Shown: piece by piece, positions 36,261 to 48,557 of the stretch | How the letters are laid out: every line of letters starts with the position of its first letter | How positions within the stretch are numbered: the stretch's first letter is position 1 | Origin: Tetranychus cinnabarinus | Taxonomy: Eukaryota > Arthropoda > Arachnida > Trombidiformes > Tetranychidae | Direction: 5' to 3' | Length of the DNA stretch: 64,000 bases | Assembly: GCA_022266195.1 (NCBI GenBank) | Contig: WHVY01000004.1 | Location: 8,139,501 to 8,203,500 of the forward strand | The notes under the pieces: model-generated | Told to the model about the DNA's origin: nothing | Seen by the model: the letters and a program-made list of their open reading frames with translations, nothing else | Databases searched by the model: none | Made by a program: the position numbers and the translations under genes

Positions 36261-37007
36261 TCTATACAATATATAAAGTCAAAGTATCAAATTTTTGCGT
36301 CAAGATTGTGGCTAAACGGAGCGGATTCCAAGAAAAAAAATTACACAGTCTGAAAGCCCTGATTCAACTACAACGATGAAAAATAGGAAACCTAACCTCA
36401 GAATCTCATGACCTCTGAGAAATTCATGAAAATAGAGAATGGGGGAAAAAATGTAGAATCCGTATCCAATAACATTGAGAGAGGGGAAAAAACTTTTTTG
36501 TTATTCAGGTTGATGGTTGATTGTTGGACCAGGATTTTATGTAAAACTTTGTCATTTGAGTAAAGAGTAAAGAGGTAACCGGCTTTTTTCACCAGTTTTT
36601 TTACCGGTTTTTCACCGTATTGTTCACCTTATTGTCCACCACTCAATCCAACACATTTACCAAATCAACAAAATCACTTTTTAAAAAAACTTTTCTCAAC
36701 GAAATTGTCTATCACTTTAGAGTGGCTTTTTCCACCACTTTTTTCCGTCACATTTTCAAACAAATTTTTATAAGATTCTCTACCACTCAGAACTCAGATT
36801 CTGAGAAAATTATTTTATTTTTATTTTTTTTAATTAATCATGTTGACCACTTTTAAACCATCTAGCACATCCACTATTAATTACCATCATATCCCGAAAA
36901 GTGGTCAAAAATTTGGTGGATTTGGGTGGTGGACAATACCGTGAAAAGACGGTTAGCATAGGTGGTTAAAAGAAATTTACGATCAGTCATGATCGTGTCT
37001 CAGCTTG
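36261..37007 (+). mobile_element. Helitron-like element, long copy
   Basis: Begins TCTATACAATATATAAAG and ends with the same hairpin (ACGATCA...TGATCGT), then GTCTCAGCTTG. Inserted exactly between A and T (GCATATAAAA|TAAATATAACGC; empty sites upstream of other U copies). 747 bp, related over its ends and much of its middle to the copy at 30688-31154 but with extra CACCGTATTGTTCACC-like repeats near 36590-36660. Frames at 36398-36592 and 36620-36856 within it show no protein motif. Confidence 0.65.
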
Positions 37008-37182
37008 TAAATATAACGCAAATTTCAACACTATCATTGATAAGTAAATCTAATAAATGAATATAAATTAGATGAATGTTCAAGTATTGAGAGCCATGTT
37101 CAGATGTTATCAATTTTTATTATCGAAGTAAAATTTTTGATTGAAGTCATATCTACTCCAGTAAAGATGATGCAGCTTATTG

Positions 37183-38135
37183 TCAACCATGAGTTCGCAG
37201 GTAGAGTTGAGGTGGAACATAATCGATTAGCTGACTTACACGCATCACGTTTTGATGGAAAGGATAACAAGTTCTGTAATAGTATTGCATGACATTGAAT
37301 CTTCTATAAGCATTATGCCATCGATCATGAAAATAAGGTTCATTATACACTGGCCACCTCGGTTGAACAAGAAAATCCGCCATTTGTGATTGTAATGCAT
37401 CATTAGTCACAATGGCTTTCAATTTATTCAAACGAGCTCTATTGTCAGAGTAATGACAAAAATCTAGAGTACATTGAGTTTCATCCATGAATCTTTCTGA
37501 TACGAAAGCGTAGCCAATGCAAAAATGCTTATTGTAATCGCAGGACAGGCTGAGAGATAAACCAAAAAGTCGATTGCCATTCATGAGGTTCAGAAGATTT
37601 TCTCTGTTGAGTTCTAGCCTATGATGCCTAAGGAAAGAAAATTTAATTAGATAAAATATGAATTGAAATTATATTTTAAACATTACTCCAGTCCAGGTTC
37701 TGTGCGTTTGTTGTAAAAATGGTCATATCTGTGCTCACCACTTATAAACAAAAATTCTGCCGTACGTTCAACCGATATTCCCGATATTTCTGCAAGCTAA
37801 GAAATAATATAATTATCAATATAAAAAGAATAATTTAGAAACAATTTGTTACAGTTTTCATGCAAACCTTTCACTTTCCTCATAAAGTATTCCTGATATT
37901 TCTTTGAGCTAAGGAACAATGCTGTGATTAAATTAACGATTGAACTTACTCGGCTAAACACTTGTTGTTCATATGCTTGACTTGTATCCGTCCAGTCAAT
38001 CACAATGTCATGATAATCTTCACCCGATAGCTTAACTTTGATCACAGCTTGAAATAAATTGATACGTTATTTATCAACTAATTGATCAACATAAATAAAC
38101 TTACTTTCATCAGAATTGATATTGTCAGCATTCAT
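37183..38135 (-). CDS. family U copy U10 (shortest)
   Basis: Intact 227-residue member, start 38135 (MNADNINSDE), exon 4 37627-37183. It is short because exon 4 starts directly EHHRLELNRENL, lacking the 4-5 residue lead of the others. CDDNKHFY is CDYNKHFC here. Exon 3 ends RTEPGLE. The tail is LYLRTHG. It lies next to the long Helitron-like insert and convergent with what remains of P6. Confidence 0.7.
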
Positions 38136-38629
38136 TTTGAGAAATAATTAGTCAACATGAAAATAACCACAATTAGAGTTAGTATTATTATAGAATCATA
38201 GCGACTTTGTTGAGTAAAAAAGGATTCCAAGTGTGTCTTTCAAAGTGTTGAAGGTTAAGCTTGCAAAATTCAAAATACCTTTAACCCCTTGACCAGGTAA
38301 ACAAGTTTTTTCAATCTTGGATTTTTGGAGCGCCATTTTTGGAATTTAACAACTCAGGAATTTCAAATAGATATTATAATATTATTGTTTCAAGGACAAT
38401 TTATGTACAACACTTAATGAATTCAAAACAGTTGCAAAGTTGACCTAATTGTTTCATTTTTAAATATTTTTTCCCCTGAACAAGTTCACCAATGCCGTCT
38501 AATAGACGGTTCAAGGGTATTAAATCCTTGCAATCCGAGAATCTGATTGGATTGAATTCCTAGGAATGCCCAGTCAAGAAACTTTTAGAAAGTGATTTAT
38601 TGTTTATGATAACCGATTAATAAGTGCCA

Positions 38630-39253
38630 AAACTGTAACTGTGAAAACTGCTGATTCGCCCAACTTCAGTAGCCACAAAGGTAAACTTAAACTCGCCGTT
38701 TCCAGTATTGACCAATATGCAAAATCCCGTGAAGATTACGTTCTAACTCCATAGTAGGTTAAATGATTTCAACTTTAATCTTGTTCATCAACCAGAAACA
38801 AACTAATTTTTCCTTTCATCTCTTCTAGCAATGTCAAACTCGCCAAGAGTCACTTTTACACTGCAAGTATCGCCTCTTTCGCCTCATTGAAAAACATGAC
38901 ATCAGTGTATCTTCGATGGACTCTGGCTTCTCCATACAATCCATACTATTTAATGAAAAAACCATCAATCTATTTTGAACCAATTATATTCAACTCTACT
39001 TATATCGATCCTAAAACACAGTGATTGCTAATTTACTATCAATAAATATTACTGAATCCAATCCAACTTTTATGTTGCCATACTTTGGCAAAACCCTTTG
39101 ATGTCATGAAAGCTTTATGAATGATTGCTAATCACGTCTTTATTTACATTATTTTATAGCATGTTGGTCACTAAAAGCAGAAAATTTTGTCCATTAACTA
39201 ACCCAGTCCAGATCAAACACGGCAACGGATCTTCTTTCTACCCTTGTGTCTGA
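38630..39253 (+). pseudogene. family-P copy P7, missing its first exon
   Basis: Exon 2 (to 38753), exon 3 (38829-39020) and exon 4 (39160-39253) are open and in frame with each other and end in FYPCV. No signal-peptide exon is present: upstream is the same spacer as at P3 (GAATTCCTAGGAATGCCCAG). The donor after exon 3 has lost six bases (CAGTGATTGC instead of CAGTGAGTAATTGC). Probably non-functional unless an unseen upstream exon supplies a start. Convergent with U11. Confidence 0.6.
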
Positions 39254-39610
39254 GTCAATTATTTTCACACAGAAAATGTCATGGAAAATAAACACAAGCA
39301 AACATGGACACGTTACATGAAACCATCAAACATTCAAATCCTCTAATTACAAACTTAAAGGTATATGGATTGAAGGTATTTCATCAATAACTATGCAACT
39401 ATTAACCTTTAGAACTTGAGAATCTAATGAATTGTACAGAAAAATAAACACGTTACACAAAACTCCACATGCAAAATAAATATAACGCAAATTTCAACAC
39501 TATCATTGATAAGTAATTCTAATAAATGAATATAAATTAGATGAATGTTTAAGTATTGAGAGCGATGTTCAGATGTTTCCAATTTTTATTATCGAAGTAA
39601 AATCGAATTG

Positions 39611-40585
39611 TCAACCACGAGTTCTCAGGTAGAGTTGAGCTGGAACATAATCGACATGCTGATACATAATTATCATGTTTTGATGGAAAGGATAACAAGT
39701 TCTGTAAAAGTATTGCATGACATTGAATCTTCTATAAGCATTATGCCATCGATCATGAAAATCAGGTTCATAATACACTGGCCACCTAGGTTGAACAAGC
39801 AAATGCGCCATTTGTGATTGTAATGCATCATTAGTCACAATGGCTTTCAATTTGTTCAAACAAGCTCTATTGTCTATGTAATGACAAAAATGTCGAGTAC
39901 ATTCAGTTTCATCCATGAATCTTTCTGGTACAAAAGTGTAGCCAATGTAAAAATGCTTATTGTCATCACAGAACGGCCTTAAGGCAAGACCAAAGTGTTC
40001 ATTGCCATTTATCAGGTTCGAAAGATTTTCTCTGTTAAATTCTAGCCACATACGCACATAACGAGTAAAACTTAGGAGAGAAAACTTAATTAGATAAAAT
40101 ATGAAGTGAAATTATAATATATTTTAAACATTACTCGAGTTTAGGTTCTGTACGTTTGTTGATGAAACATTCATATCTGTCATTACCAACCATAAAAGTA
40201 AATTGTTCAGTACGTTCAACCGGTATTTCTGATATTTCCGCAAGCTAAGGAATAATATAATTATTAATACCAAATAAGAATAGTTTAGAAACAATTTGTC
40301 ACAGTTTTCATGAAAACCTATCAATATGCCCATAATGTATGCCTTATATTTCTTAACCTAAGGAGTAATACTGTGATTAAATTAACGATTAAACTTACTC
40401 GGCTAAACACTTGTTGTTCATATGCTTGACTTGTATCCGTCCAGTCAATCACAATGTCATGATAATCTTCACCTGATAGCTTGACTTTGATCACAGCTAG
40501 GAATGAATTTGATAGGTTATTTATCAACTAATTGATCAACATAAATAAACTTACTTTGTTCAGAATCGATATTGTCGGCACTCAT
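39611..40585 (-). CDS. family U copy U11
   Basis: Intact 232-residue member, start 40585 (MSADNIDSEQ), exon 4 40070-39611. Near-duplicate of U2 across exons 1, 3 and 4 and the introns, including the same degraded intron-2 relic; differences include ERFMDETECTRHF against ERLMDPTECTLDF. The tail is AQLYLRTRG. It is the last U gene of the main array. Confidence 0.7.
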
Positions 40586-41479
40586 TTTGAGATATGATTA
40601 GCAAACATGAAATAACCACAATGGGAGTTAGTATTGTTGTAGAATCACAGTAACTTTGTTCAGTAAAAATGGATTTCAAGTGCATCTTTCAAAGGGTTGA
40701 AGGTTAAGCTCTCAAAATTCAAAATATCTTTAACCCCTTGACCAGGTAAACCAGTTTTGTCCCATTCTGTAGCGCCATTTTTGGATTTCAAATAGATATT
40801 ATTGTTTCATGGATTAAGTTCAAAACAATTGAAAAGTTTACTTAGTTGATTTATTTTTAACCATGATCACCTGACCAACTTTACCAATGCGTTTTAATAT
40901 CCGGTTCAAGTGTATTAAATCCTCCAATTACAACTTACATATAAAGATATATGAATTGAAGAGAGTTTATAAATATTCAGCTTTAAAGCTTGTAGATCTA
41001 ATAAATTGTACAGCAAATATAAACACGTTACATGAAACCCCGCATATTAAACAAATAGAACGCGTATCTTGTTCTAAACATGCCAGTTAATTAAAGTCAA
41101 TTAGAGTCGACAAAACCTTGATTGAGTTTGTTGTATAATCAATCCAATTTGAGTTCATTTAGCCAGTCATAAGCTCATTTAAATCAATTGCAACATTTAT
41201 TCAATCACGATAAGCAATAGTTCGACAAAACAGCTACTTGATGGATAATTTTTGATATAATCATGCATTATGAAGCTGATGCAAATTGACAATTAAATGA
41301 TTCTAATTTTGCAGGTTAAAGTTATAAAAAAAAGTCAAAAAAGGTTGGATCGCGAAAAGTGAAATTTTCTTATAAGTAAGATTATAACGATTATCAGCAT
41401 TAGATCGCCATGCAACTAGCCTTGATTGAAGCTCGTTTTCCTTGTTTTGTGGTCCAAACAACATGTTTATTGCCACGTT

Positions 41480-42009
41480 GAAATTGATTTACTTTGATTG
41501 TTCAAGTTAACAGTCAGCTCAACTTTTTTCTTTTCTTCTTCTTCTCAATCAAATTGTATCAATTTACTTACAATCTTTTCATTCAATTCCCTTTAGTTAA
41601 AAATTATTCAGCTTATGTCGATCAACAATGGTAGCCTTAAAACGACTGTTGTTGATGTATTGTACTAAGTGAATCCATTTTGGTTACAATTAGTATTAAC
41701 TGAACTACCAGACACCAATCGTTGTTGATTGATACGTAAGTCAAACATCAGGTTCGTTTCATTGTGACTACCTGTTTTCATCTTTTTGGAGCAAAGCCTC
41801 TCCCTTTAAACTATCTTTCTGCCTCAATTTTGCTATCGTCTTTCCTTGTCTTCGGCATCTTTCTTCTTCTCTTTCTATTTTTCTCTCTTGATCTCATGTA
41901 CCTTGAGGGAGTTACGCTCAATAATTATCCGAAAAGTACGACATTTTCTCCAATTATCCGTTAAATCATCTTTTAATCAAACATTTTCAATTTTGTTGAC
42001 TGTTTAAAA
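41480..42009. other. upstream region of the chitin-binding gene
   Basis: T/C-rich, likely promoter and 5' leader. A 66-codon hydrophobic frame (41764-41964) has no homology I recognise and is probably leader sequence. Confidence 0.4.
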
Positions 42010-43201
42010 ATGCTGCTCTTTATTTCTCCAATAGCTTTTCTTCTCTTTGGCGCCCTTAATGGTAAGTCTATTAACTACCAGTTTATTTCATTACCACCAG
42101 TAGTAATAACAGTTATCATTTATATTCCGTTAATTATTGTCCTTCAATTCATATAATAACCAATTTTTCCTGTGAAATGGATTAAAAAATTAACATTAAC
42201 TTGATTTGCTAACAAAACGTTATTCGGCCTACTTATGTTTCTAAAGTTGTTTACATCGTAGGTGTTTGATGATGGTTATTTCACCTTTTATTACTAATGT
42301 TGGTGTCTAAATGACATTATCTGAGTGTTTAGTGATAATAATTGTATCTCTTGTGCTATTCCTTTCAACTCAGCTCAATATGACGTTCCATCAGACTCAA
42401 TCCAATGTCCAGGTGAAGGTTTATACACTGCTGCTCATCAAACTGACTGTGATAAATACTATCTTTGTCGTAATGGTACCTTGACCCTTGAAAATTGTCC
42501 CAATGGATTACTTTATGGTGTACAAGGAGCCGTTTATGAATTCTGTGTCCACAACTGGAAGATCGATTGTCAGGGACGTAAAGCTCGTAAGTGGTGTCAT
42601 TTGTTTGCTTATCTTTATTTAACTGTGTCACTTCCTATTTGTTGAGCTCTCAAGTGATTCAACCATCTCAATTGGCCAGTGTTTGGAGACTAATCAAATT
42701 TTGTTTTCAACTTATAGCTGGTCCCATCAGTAGCCCAGGATGTCCATGGCAATGGGGTATCTTTGAAGATGAAGGAGCTGGTCAATGTGCCACAACTTAT
42801 TCAGAATGCTCATGGGGTAACCCAGAAAGGAAATATTGTGAACCAAAAGGATTAGTCTATGATGAAAGGATTAAAGGCTGTAACTGGCCTGATCAAGTTG
42901 GATGCAAGGGCGAAGGTAAATATTGATAATTACTTTCCAATTATATTTGTCAAACAAGCAGTTAATTACAAACCTTTTATTCCATTTTTCATTTCATTTG
43001 TTTTTAGACATCCTTGGATTCAAATGTCCTGAAGCTGATACTGGAAACCGTTACTGGCCTTACCCAAGATATGCTTACTCTCAAGATGCTTTGATTACAT
43101 GTGTTAAAGGCCAACCTCGTCTAATTCATTGTGGTAAAGATTCTTACGCTGATCAAAATTCAATGACCTGTATTCCTTATGAAAAAGAGAAAGCCAATTA
43201 A
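42010..43201 (+). CDS. Gasp/obstructor-type chitin-binding protein
   Basis: Secreted chitin-binding protein of 218 residues, expected in cuticle or tracheal matrix. Exons 42010-42061, 42374-42586, 42718-42915, 43008-43201, all GT-AG. Signal peptide MLLFISPIAFLLFGALNA. Three peritrophin-type (ChtBD2) domains. Domain 1 is IQCPGEGLYTAAHQTDCDKYYLC...CVHNWKIDC. Domain 2 is PGCPWQWGIFEDEGAGQC...CNWPDQVGC. Domain 3 is FKCPEADTGNRYWPYPRYA...LITCVKG. The spacing of domains 1 and 2 and the WPDQV motif match the obstructor/Gasp family, which has three such domains. Domain 3 is less regular in its aromatic residues, as usual. Single copy. Confidence 0.85.
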
Positions 43202-43994
43202 AGTCGACTTTGAGTCGGTAAAGGATAACATACTCACATAAATTAAGGCCAACATCAAGATTGTATTACAATCAATATTATCTCTTTTAAGGCTTCCAAA
43301 TCTATCAACTCTCCTTATTCCTTGTCTTTTCTCGATCAGCCTTTTTCAACTCTAATTTTATGCCTCATGAGTAAACTAAAGTAATTAACTTAGGAATGGA
43401 TTCCATTTAATGATTCAACTCTTTTTTGTATTTAAGAAATGAACCAAGGCCATGAATCGGTTCGGTAATTATGAACCAAAAAAACTAAAACACCCATCAT
43501 TAAAGGTGTAACATCTTGCAATACTTATTTTATTTCAATGATTTCATTCATTATCTTTTGCATTTGTTGTTTTGTATAAGATGTTATTTATACTTCAATA
43601 GCGATAGTAGATAATGATAGGAGACAAAGAGTTCAGACAATAATAAATTGTTAGTTATCTTTATATTTATACGATTAAATAAAACATTTGAACATTTAAC
43701 ATTCACTTCTCATAACAAATAAAAGCTTAAAATGACACAGTTTGCAGACCAACATCGATTAACATATGATTGGAGTATATTTTTTATGCACATTGAATCA
43801 AGTTATGGCCATTGCTGTAACAATCTGTTCTCATTGTGAGAAGCTTAACTAAAACAATTTAGCCAATATATTGATGAGTATTTAGAATTTGATTGACTGA
43901 GCGAAAAATAGTATCGAAAAGTAGCACATGCAACAAAATAGAGTGATGAGTGATCAAGATATGATATTATGAAAAAAGACTGAATATTAATAAA
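43202..43994. other. convergent 3' region
   Basis: Space between two convergent genes. Polyadenylation-like AATAAA signals occur on the + strand (about 43677, 43719) and TTTATT on the other. No gene. Confidence 0.45.
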
Positions 43995-45787
43995 TTAAGG
44001 AGCTAAAGGTAACCCAGCAATATAAGCTGCAAATCCATCTTGACTACCAGCTAGGCCATTATATTGATCTTGATTAGCACTAAACAATACTGGTTCAAGT
44101 GATCCTGAATTAAAGGAAAATGAGTTCATCTCATCTTGTGGACTTGAAGCGATTCGATTAATGTACTCAAAACCTGCTGGTCCTGATGAACTTAAGAGTA
44201 CATTATCTTTAGAAAAGGACAACTCACCAGAACCAGAACCATGATGAATATTACTGTTGAATTGAATGGGTCCTGAAGCAGATTCAATGGTCCTATGGTT
44301 ACCATCATCAGCATCTGAACCTGGAGTAAAGTAAGGAGATGGAGATTCAAAGCTTGACATAAGATGATTACTTCCTAATCCTTGCTCATATCCACGTAAA
44401 TCATCGTAAACCTTGCCTCTTGAATCATCTGAGTGTTCGGCAGATCGATAATGAGTAGGTGGCGGTCGACTAGGTACTGGAGGATGAGAGTAGGGAGGAG
44501 GATGGTTTTGTGATCGAGAGCTAGATTGTGGATTTGAATAGGAGTGAGGGTTAGAGTTTGGGTGAGAGTGAGAGCGAGAGCGATGAGATTGACGATGAGA
44601 GTGGGGATGAGAGTGAGGATGAGAACGATGATGAGAGTGAGAGTCAGGGTGAGAGTGAGGACGAGGATGAGGATGATCATCATCATGATAACGGCCCTGG
44701 CGGGGAGAGTTTGATGGTGGAGAGGAATGAGATCGTGAACTTCTTGGTGCTGTATGATGAGGTGGTTCAGGTGTTGATGATGGACTCTCTGATTCATGAA
44801 AGTTTGGCTCAGGGAAATCTGGCATATCATCAAATGATGGTCTATCTGAGGACCAGGAACCTTTGGAGCCAATTAAGGGTTCCTTGTCGAAGAAAGAATC
44901 TATTCCATCGTCTTCCTCTTTAGGCGCATATTTCTCAACCAGTTCATGGTATCTGGATTCATTGGGGATGTTTAAAGTTCGAGATTTTGGCGCAAAATTA
45001 TAAAATCGAGATGATGGTCGCATCTCTGAGTAAAAGTTTCTAGTCTCAGCTGTAGATGGTGAGTTGGAAATAGGCTGATGCGACTGGTCATGGTAAATTT
45101 TAATATTCATCTTTGTTGGCTGAAACGTAGAAAGTATACAAATGCAAATATTAATAAAAAGAAATGAAAAAAAGATTGAATGAGTAAAGATAGTTAGTAG
45201 GAGTAATGAGTCTACATACGTGAGGAGATAAACTGATTTCTGAGTTTGATTCTTTAGCAGAATATTGATCCTGTTGAGAAATTTTCAAAACAGTTAGATA
45301 AACTCACATATTAAAATTTTTAGAAATGTCTCGTCTGTTTATGTCTAACCTTTTGAATGTCTGAGAAAGCAGTTGGTTCGGGTGTTTGTGGATGATGATG
45401 GTTGGTCAAAGTATAAGAGAATCCATTGGCACGATGATCAAAATCAAGTCTAGTCTGGCCATCGACACCAAATTTTTGAGAATACGAAGGAGCTAAAGTC
45501 CCTAAGCCAATAGAAAACCGTGGTTCTGGTTCAGATTCAGCTTCAGATTCAGATGATGAGGGTGGCGACGAAAATGCTTCACTTGCTGGTTTATCAGATT
45601 GTGGTTCATTATTTGAAGGTTGTATTCTGTCTCCGACACCATCACTTGGCATAGCAATCAACTCCAGATTAGCAGGAACAGTATAAAAATTTGAAAACCT
45701 TTCTTTGCTTTCAGCTCCATAGCTAAAAGTCAGCCCAAACGTTAAGAGCCAACATAATCCAGGAACAATGTATTTAATCAAAAACAT
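43995..45787 (-). CDS. His/Ser/Pro-rich secreted protein, unknown function
   Basis: About 537 residues on the minus strand. Exons 45787-45350, 45270-45220, 45119-43995; phase-0 GT-AG junctions. The second Met of the first frame (45787) is chosen because it begins a good signal peptide (MFLIKYIVPGLCWLLTFGLTFSYG); an ATG 13 codons earlier is possible. The mature chain is low complexity: an acidic Ser/Glu/Pro stretch (SSSESEAESEPEP), then near 44500-44700 a run of short PHSH/SHPHS repeats with Arg and Asn, then a Ser/Gly-rich C-terminus ending GLPLAP. No cysteine-rich or enzymatic domain. Composition would suit a metal-binding, cuticular or silk/adhesive matrix protein, but no family is recognised. 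Confidence 0.6.
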
Positions 45788-45849
45788 GGCAAATCTAATA
45801 GAATCAACAGAAACAAAGGGAAACAATTAACACTATCAAAATTACTTAA

Positions 45850-46870
45850 ACATTCAATTAGATGAGAAGAGCAGAAGAAAAATTTACCCGATTTAAGTTA
45901 TAAAATGAGTTACTTTTCACATGCAAAAGATATACTTGTAAACATATGATGTTTGTTGTTGAGTAATGGATATCGTCTGCTAAGAAATAAGGTTTACCAA
46001 TAAACGCGTTTTAATCAAATGATCAATTGATCATTGGGAGTTTACTGTTAAATGATAAATCTTTATTTCGAGGAGGAGTAATTTTAAATCACGGGTTGAA
46101 TAAAATTGGTTAAATTGGCCAAAATTAGTTGAAAGTAAAAGTGTCAAATGTTGAAAAAAGAGGAACGCAAGAGAAGGAAACATACAATAACTTACCTCGT
46201 CGTTTGATTATAATTAAAAAATTGTTTTCCGATTTTGGCTCTATTCTGTTTTAATCATTCATCTCATGGTTGATGATCACAAATAAATAAATATACACTT
46301 GACTCTTAATGATTAAATCAAGCAGCAACAAATTCAAATGTAATGGAAGTTAAAAAAGATCATTTCATTTAATGTCGCCTTTTTTTTATTTACTTCCTTC
46401 AATCGATTCCAAGATAATCTTTAAGGAAGATGTGTATTGTTTGCTATTTAATCGCAATTTGGGTGATCATTTTAAATTGATTTGGTTAGATCAGTTAAAA
46501 TATTTGTCAAAAAGATTTAAGTTAATAGTTTAAGACTATTTAACATCATATTTATGTCTAAAAAATTGCGAGAGGCAACTATAAGGGATGTGATTGTCCA
46601 CATAAAGGTATAATAATGTTAAAATCTAAATTGTCAGATTGTTGATTGAAGTTAGTGGCGAAATAAAATTATTTAAATTGCGGAAGATAATAAGAGTATT
46701 AATGATTCACCATTAAAATAGATATTTCAAGATGATTATCAAGAAATTCATTTAGGAAGGATGAAAACAAAGGATGAAAGCCACAAATGTCTAACTAGGA
46801 ATTGTTTTTTTAAGTTTTACTCAACTCAATCCTCAACTGTTCACTTTAGTGTCCATTTGAGTCCAAACCC
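45850..46870. other. intergenic, no gene seen
   Basis: AT-rich; probable promoter of the minus-strand secreted protein at its left and of U12 at its right. Contains no significant frame. Confidence 0.45.
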
Positions 46871-47045
46871 AAACCATAGGGTAAAACTGGTTTACCTGGT
46901 CAAGGGGTTGAAGATGTTTTGAATTTTGGAAACTCAACCTTCAAGCCTTTGAAAGAACACACTTGGAATCCATTTTTACTCAACAAAATCACTTTACTTT
47001 TGATGAATATTTTCTTGTTGACTTAATGTTTTCCCATTTCTCAAA

Positions 47046-48003
47046 ATGAGTGCTGACAATATCAACTCTGATCAATGTAAGTTGATTTATGTTGATAAAT
47101 TAGTTGATTAATAACCTATCAATTCATTCATAGCTGTGATCAAAGTGAAGCTATCGGGTGAAGATTATCATGACATTGTGATTGACTGGACGGATACAAG
47201 TCAACCATATGAACAACAAGTGTTTAGCCGAGTAAGTATAATCGTTAATTTAATCACAGTATTACTCCGCAGCTCAAAAAATACCTTATGAGCATAGTGA
47301 GAGGTTTGCGTCTAAAACTGTAACAAATTGTTTCTAAATTATTCTTTTATATCAATAAATATATTATTCCTTAGCTTGCAGAAATATCAGGAATACCGGT
47401 TGAATGTACTGCAGTCTTTGTTTTTATGACTGGTGTTCAAAGATATGAACGTTTCACCAACAAACGCGCAAAACCTGAACTCGAGTAATGTTTCAATTTT
47501 ATTTTAAATTTATATTTCATCTAATTAAGTTTTCTTTCGTTAGGACTCCTGATTGGATTCATGAGCGGCTAGAATTTAACAGAGAAAATCTTTTGGACTT
47601 CATGAATGGCAACGAACACTTTGGTCTTTGTCTATGGTTGTGCTGTGATAACAATAAGCATTTTTATATGTGGTACACTTTAGTGCCAGAAAGATTCATG
47701 GATGAAACTGAATGTACTGAATCTTTTTGTCATTACCTGGACAATAGAGCTATTTTGAACAAATTTAAGGCAATTATAACTAATCATGTATTACAATCAC
47801 AAATGAAGGATTTTCTTACTCAACCGAGGTGGCCACAGTTTGATAGATTCATTTTTCTCGAGCGATGGCATAATGCTTATAGAAGATTTAATATCATGCA
47901 ATACTATTACAGAACTTGTTATCGCCGCCAACAAGTTGAGAGATTCACACATCAGCTAGTCGATTATGTGCCACCTCAACTCTACCTGCGAACTCATGGT
48001 TGA
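47046..48003 (+). CDS. family U copy U12 (plus strand, outside the array)
   Basis: Intact 232-residue member and the only one on the + strand. Exons 47046-47076, 47134-47231, 47375-47484, 47544-48003. The sequence runs MSADNINSDQ, VIKVKLSGEDYHDIVIDW, AEISGIPVECTAVFVFMTGVQRYERF, then the C-terminal domain with PQFDRFIFLERWHNAYRRF and tail LYLRTHG. The upstream element is at 46875-46990 in the same relative position. It belongs to the U6/U13 subgroup. It lies upstream of RFC3, with U13 inverted on the other side. Confidence 0.72.
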
Positions 48004-48557
48004 GAATAAGCTGCATCATCTTTACTGGAGTCGCCATGATTGAAATCAAAACTTCTGCATTGATAATGAAAATTGGAAGCATCAGAACATCTCTTTCAAC
48101 ATCAAAACATTTTACATTCACTTATTTGATTTACTGACCAATGAAAGTGTTGAAATTCGTGTTCTAATTGTTTAATATGCGGAGTTTCATGTAACGTGTT
48201 TATGTTTGCTGTACAAGCTTTACAGTTAAATTATAATCAATAAACTCTCTTCAGTCCATAAATCTTTTAGTTTTTAATTAAAGGATTTACTGATAATTTA
48301 AATCAAGGAAACCAGGTTTAGCGCCATCTATTCTTGTTTTGTGCATTTATAATTTGTTCAGGATTTAGGCAAACGTGCACAAGGTGGCACGAGTTTCGAA
48401 GAAATGCAATTTTGGCGGCAAGAGTTTTTTTGTATTGGTAGTTTTTTTAAATCACTTGTTTACTGTATTTTTTACATTTGTTCATTTCATCGTTTTATCA
48501 TAAACTTCTTATTTTTGTTTGATTTATCTCCATCGTATTCTTCTAGCTCTAATAGTC
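48004..48557. other. U12 3' flank and RFC3 leader
   Basis: The first ~230 bp are the usual family-U 3' flank; the rest is the RFC3 promoter/5' leader. No further gene. Confidence 0.45.

Noticed and set aside
36398..36856. Two frames of 64 and 78 codons
   Set aside because: They lie inside the long Helitron-like element, are low complexity, and are not kept in the shorter copy.
9224..41480. CRISPR-like or satellite interpretation of the repeats
   Set aside because: The repeat units are kilobase gene-containing duplications in a eukaryotic genome, with no short direct repeats and spacers.
41764..41964. 66-codon hydrophobic frame before the Gasp-like gene
   Set aside because: No homology, no splice link to the chitin-binding exons, and T/C-rich composition typical of a leader.
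44558..44923. Acidic 121-codon frame on the + strand (GESESESDEIDDESGDES)
   Set aside because: Antisense shadow of the His/Ser repeat region of the minus-strand secreted protein.
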